Below, piece by piece: positions 61,239 to 64,000 of a stretch of DNA of 64,000 bases. Position 1 is the stretch's first letter, and each line of letters starts with the position of its first letter. Source of the DNA: Chlamydiota bacterium (GTDB lineage Bacteria > Chlamydiota > Chlamydiia > Chlamydiales > Rhabdochlamydiaceae); the NCBI GenBank assembly GCA_013288005.1, contig JABDCS010000003.1, forward strand, positions 1-64,000, in the 5' to 3' direction. Made by a program: the position numbers and the translations under genes. The notes beneath the pieces are model-generated. The model made no database searches, was not told where the DNA came from, and saw only the letters and a list, made by a program, of their open reading frames with translations.

Positions 61239-63179
61239 TCATCCTATAGGAGTTCCTAAATTTTCCCGTGTCTCTCCTTTTTGCCGGGTGTGTGCATACC
61301 ACATCTGGCGGAATGGTTCGCATGTTTCCAGCAATTCTTCCCATGAGCCTTCAGCGACCTTCTCGCCTCGCTCTAAGTAAACAATGCGATCCGCATGCTC
61401 AATCGTTGTCAATCGATGGGCAATGATGATCTGGGTGATTTGTCCATGCAACTCCCCTATAGCTTGTTTGATGCGATTTTCGCTAAGAGCATCTAGAGAA
61501 GATGTGGCCTCATCGAGAATCAATATAGGCGCGTTTTTGAAGAGAGCTCTTGCTATCGCTAGTCGTTGTTGTTGACCGCCAGAAAGATTTTTACCCGTTT
61601 CAGCAATCATAGAGTGGTATTTTTCTGGCATACGCTCAATAAATTCGTCTGCATAAGCGCGCTTAGCTGCTTCTACGATCGCTTCTTGGGTACACTCCTG
61701 ACCATAACTAATATTAGCCAACACCGTGTCATAAAATAAAAAAGGCTTTTGCGGCACGAAACCTATGAGGTCGCGAAGAGACTTCTGCGTATACTCACCG
61801 ATGTCCAGTCCATCTATACGAATATTTCCTTTCTCAGCATCAAAAAGTCTGGGAATAAGCTGCACAATCGTTGATTTCCCTGCGCCAGTAGGGCCGATAA
61901 TCGCTACTGTTTCACCTTTTCGAACAGTAAAGCTGACATCCTTAAGAATCCAATCCCCTTCATAGCGAAACCAGACATGATCAAATTCAATTGATTCCTG
62001 AAAATTCTTTAATTCTTTTGCATCTGGCTTGTCTTCGATATGGGGCTTAAGATGCAGAACATCATACATACGTTCCGCTGCAACAACACCCCGTTGAACA
62101 TTGGCATTTTCTTCGGCAAATTTTTTAATGGGCTCATACAAAAGATATAAAAGGCCACAAAAGACCAAAAGCTCTGAAATACCCATTTGCAAGACATACA
62201 GACCAAATATGGCAATAAAACCCAAACACACCGTAGTAATTGTGTGGAGAATCGGGCGGATTAATAAGCCGTATTTGGCAGCTTTTCCCTCCAATAAAGC
62301 CATTCTTTCATTTTGTTCTTGATACTTACGTAGCGAGAAAGGCTCCATAGAGAAAATCTTGACTGTCTGAATGCCTGCCAGAAAATCAATGAGCACGGAG
62401 GTGAATTTTTCTTGATTGGTTTGTAGCTGGCGAGAGACGCGTTTTACTCTCTTGGTCAATAAGACGATGGGAATGATGATCATCGGTAAACCAAAAAAAA
62501 TGACAAGCGAGAGTTGCCAAGAAATATAAAAGCATACGCTAAGTGTAGACACAATGACGAAGGGAGTCTGAAAAAAATTGGTAATACAAGAATTTAAAGA
62601 GGCAGAAATTTGATTAGCGTCAGAGACAACCCGGGATGAAAGACTCCCAATGTTATGCTGCTGATAAAAGCTCATCGAAAGCATTTGTATATGTTGGAAA
62701 TAACGTTTACGCAAATCTCTACTAACGCGGATTGCGAGTAGTTGCGTCATGTAACGGCTCATAAAAAGCCATATTGCCTTAAAAACAGCTACGATGAGTA
62801 AAGCGAGCACCAAGGTGTGGACATTTGCACTTAAATTCCATCTAGACTTGAAGGAGTTCATGAACCAGGTTAGAGGATTGGCGGTCTTCTGCGAGCTAAG
62901 ATACTCTACAGCGGCTTGCTTAGAGATCCCTCCGGTAGAATTAGTATCAATTTCGTGCCACTGGGCATTAACCTGATCTAACGTGATTACATTATCTCCA
63001 ACAGCTTGCTTACCTTTTCCGAAAAGAGTAAAAAAATCGACACCTGCATCGGATAACATGCCAAACGCAAACATCTCCAATTGGTTAGCAATTGTCATTC
63101 CCAAAAGGGCGACAAGTGTAAAAATCAAGACCTTGAAATGTTTGCGGCTTTGAATGGCCGCCTTCAGAAGTAAACGCAT
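61239..63179 (-). CDS. msbA: Lipid A exporter MsbA (ABC transporter, fused permease and ATPase)
   Basis: The 646-residue protein has a six-helix membrane domain (~15-370) and a nucleotide-binding domain with Walker A IIGPTGAGKSTIV, signature LSGGQQQRLAI, Walker B ILILDEATSSLD and IIAHRLTT. It flips lipid A-core across the inner membrane. It follows accA as CT264 follows CT265. The first periplasmic loop is enlarged to ~70 residues and contains EIDTNSTGGISKQAA, which resembles the start of an EF-hand calcium loop (D-x-N-x-T-G-x-I-S) but lacks the final glutamate. Confidence 0.9.
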   Translation of the reverse strand: MRLLLKAAIQSRKHFKVLIFTLVALLGMTIANQLEMFAFGMLSDAGVDFFTLFGKGKQAVGDNVITLDQVNAQWHEIDTNSTGGISKQAAVEYLSSQKTANPLTWFMNSFKSRWNLSANVHTLVLALLIVAVFKAIWLFMSRYMTQLLAIRVSRDLRKRYFQHIQMLSMSFYQQHNIGSLSSRVVSDANQISASLNSCITNFFQTPFVIVSTLSVCFYISWQLSLVIFFGLPMIIIPIVLLTKRVKRVSRQLQTNQEKFTSVLIDFLAGIQTVKIFSMEPFSLRKYQEQNERMALLEGKAAKYGLLIRPILHTITTVCLGFIAIFGLYVLQMGISELLVFCGLLYLLYEPIKKFAEENANVQRGVVAAERMYDVLHLKPHIEDKPDAKELKNFQESIEFDHVWFRYEGDWILKDVSFTVRKGETVAIIGPTGAGKSTIVQLIPRLFDAEKGNIRIDGLDIGEYTQKSLRDLIGFVPQKPFLFYDTVLANISYGQECTQEAIVEAAKRAYADEFIERMPEKYHSMIAETGKNLSGGQQQRLAIARALFKNAPILILDEATSSLDALSENRIKQAIGELHGQITQIIIAHRLTTIEHADRIVYLERGEKVAEGSWEELLETCEPFRQMWYAHTRQKGETRENLGTPIG

Positions 63180-63274
63180 CCGACCTCTTTCGCTAGTAAA
63201 GTTCTATAACCTTTCTTATTTAGAGACTATTCTCCAACAAAGGTTCGTCGTCCAGAAAAATGATTGAGAGAGTT

Positions 63275-64000
63275 TTAAGGCTGGCTTACCTGGATAAATT
63301 TGCCCATCTGACGGAACTTCTGGTAGCGCTGTTCGAGCAGACAATTCAACGGCATTCGCTTTAAAATATTCCATTGCTCGTGAATAAAACCCTTTACTCG
63401 CTGATAGACTTCAGCAGGATTATGGTGAGCACCACCGAGAGGCTCCTGAATAATCTCATCGATTATTTCTAATTTCAACAAATCCTCCGCATGCATCTTA
63501 AGCGCAGAAGCTGCTAGTGAATTTTTAGTTGTATCCTTCCATAAAATAGATGCGCACCCTTCAGGAGAAATGACTGAATAATAAGAATGCTGGAGCATAC
63601 CGATAACATCACCCACGCCGATACCTAAAGCACCTCCAGAACATCCTTCCCCGATAAGAAGCACAATAATAGGTGTCGATAATCTGGACATCTCCCAAAG
63701 GTTTTGCGCAATCGCCCATCCCTGACCACGTTCTTCGGCTGCCAAGCCTGGATAGGCACCGGGTGTATCGAGTAAGCAGAGCACGGGAAGTTTAAACTTA
63801 GCAGCAAGACGCATGCAACGCATAGCTTTTCGGTAACCTTCTGGGTGTGGCATACCAAAATTCCGCTGTAAGCGACTCTCGGTATCCTTACCTTTTTCCT
63901 GGCCAATCACCATATACTTGACGTCGTTGATCTTAGCGAATCCTGCTATGATGGAGCAATCATCTCGAAAAAGACGATCGCCGAACAGTTCGACAAAATC
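63275..64000 (-). CDS. accA: Acetyl-CoA carboxylase carboxyltransferase alpha subunit, C-terminal part (gene continues past the window)
   Basis: The frame is open to the window edge ([20 protein letters not shown] is readable at 63941-64000), so the ATG at 63913 is internal. It has [62 protein letters not shown] and [16 protein letters not shown], the crotonase-fold carboxyltransferase blocks of AccA. With AccD it moves carboxyl from biotin to acetyl-CoA, giving malonyl-CoA for the fab genes. It lies upstream of msbA with a 95-base gap, as in C. trachomatis. Confidence 0.95.
   Translation of the reverse strand, partial: DFVELFGDRLFRDDCSIIAGFAKINDVKYMVIGQEKGKDTESRLQRNFGMPHPEGYRKAMRCMRLAAKFKLPVLCLLDTPGAYPGLAAEERGQGWAIAQNLWEMSRLSTPIIVLLIGEGCSGGALGIGVGDVIGMLQHSYYSVISPEGCASILWKDTTKNSLAASALKMHAEDLLKLEIIDEIIQEPLGGAHHNPAEVYQRVKGFIHEQWNILKRMPLNCLLEQRYQKFRQMGKFIQVSQP

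Overview
The window comes from an environmental (Parachlamydiales-like) member of the Chlamydiae. The best evidence is gene order: acpP-fabG-fabD-fabH, recR, bamA-skp-lpxD and the pdhA-pdhB-pdhC block follow the order I recall from Chlamydia trachomatis (CT236-CT247), and a dnaQ-like exonuclease, msbA and accA follow CT261/CT264/CT265. The DNA is AT-rich, several proteins have eukaryotic-like domains (F-box, PI-kinase-like, PP2C, CaaX tails), and many small accessory enzymes are present that reduced Chlamydia lack.

Layout. 1-1.5 kb: the end of a PP2C phosphatase and an F-box protein with an Inc-like double membrane segment. 1.5-7.5 kb (minus strand): a CDP-sugar operon (rfbF, rfbG, C-methyltransferase, Gfo/Idh oxidoreductase, ABC exporter), with a frameshift in the methyltransferase. 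7.8-10.7 kb: a large secreted protein ending in a GH75 chitosanase-like domain. 10.8-13.6 kb: a family of small proteins with C-terminal CaaX-like motifs (two intact copies, two decayed ones) around a TylF-like methyltransferase, then a ComB-like phosphatase. 13.9-22.9 kb: accessory genes (TrmH, three GNATs of which two are frameshifted, formaldehyde dehydrogenase, a Vat-like acetyltransferase, photolyase, an alpha/beta hydrolase).

23.0-29.5 kb (minus strand) is the most unusual locus: three tandem precursor peptides with nitrile-hydratase-like leaders, then a LanM-type lanthipeptide synthetase with a ProcM-like CCG zinc site, then a fused leader-binding/YcaO cyclodehydratase. Together they look like a RiPP pathway that could make a hybrid lanthipeptide/azol(in)e from very short Cys-rich cores. 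No dedicated exporter or leader peptidase is in the window.

29.8-39.5 kb (mostly plus strand): GyrI-like, tandem Nudix, GrpB, threonine aldolase, GNAT, Ada, a penicillin-V-acylase-like hydrolase, secreted and hypothetical proteins and an outer-membrane barrel. 39.5-44.6 kb: trxB and a complete potABCD polyamine transporter. 44.8-57.9 kb: the conserved chlamydial core for fatty acid synthesis, recombination, outer-membrane biogenesis and pyruvate dehydrogenase, plus a small lipoprotein, a PLD-like protein and the exonuclease. 58.0-61.2 kb: two divergent genes with PI3/4-kinase-like catalytic motifs, placed inside an otherwise conserved block. 61.2-64 kb: msbA and the start-truncated accA. No tRNA, rRNA, CRISPR array or intact insertion sequence was seen.
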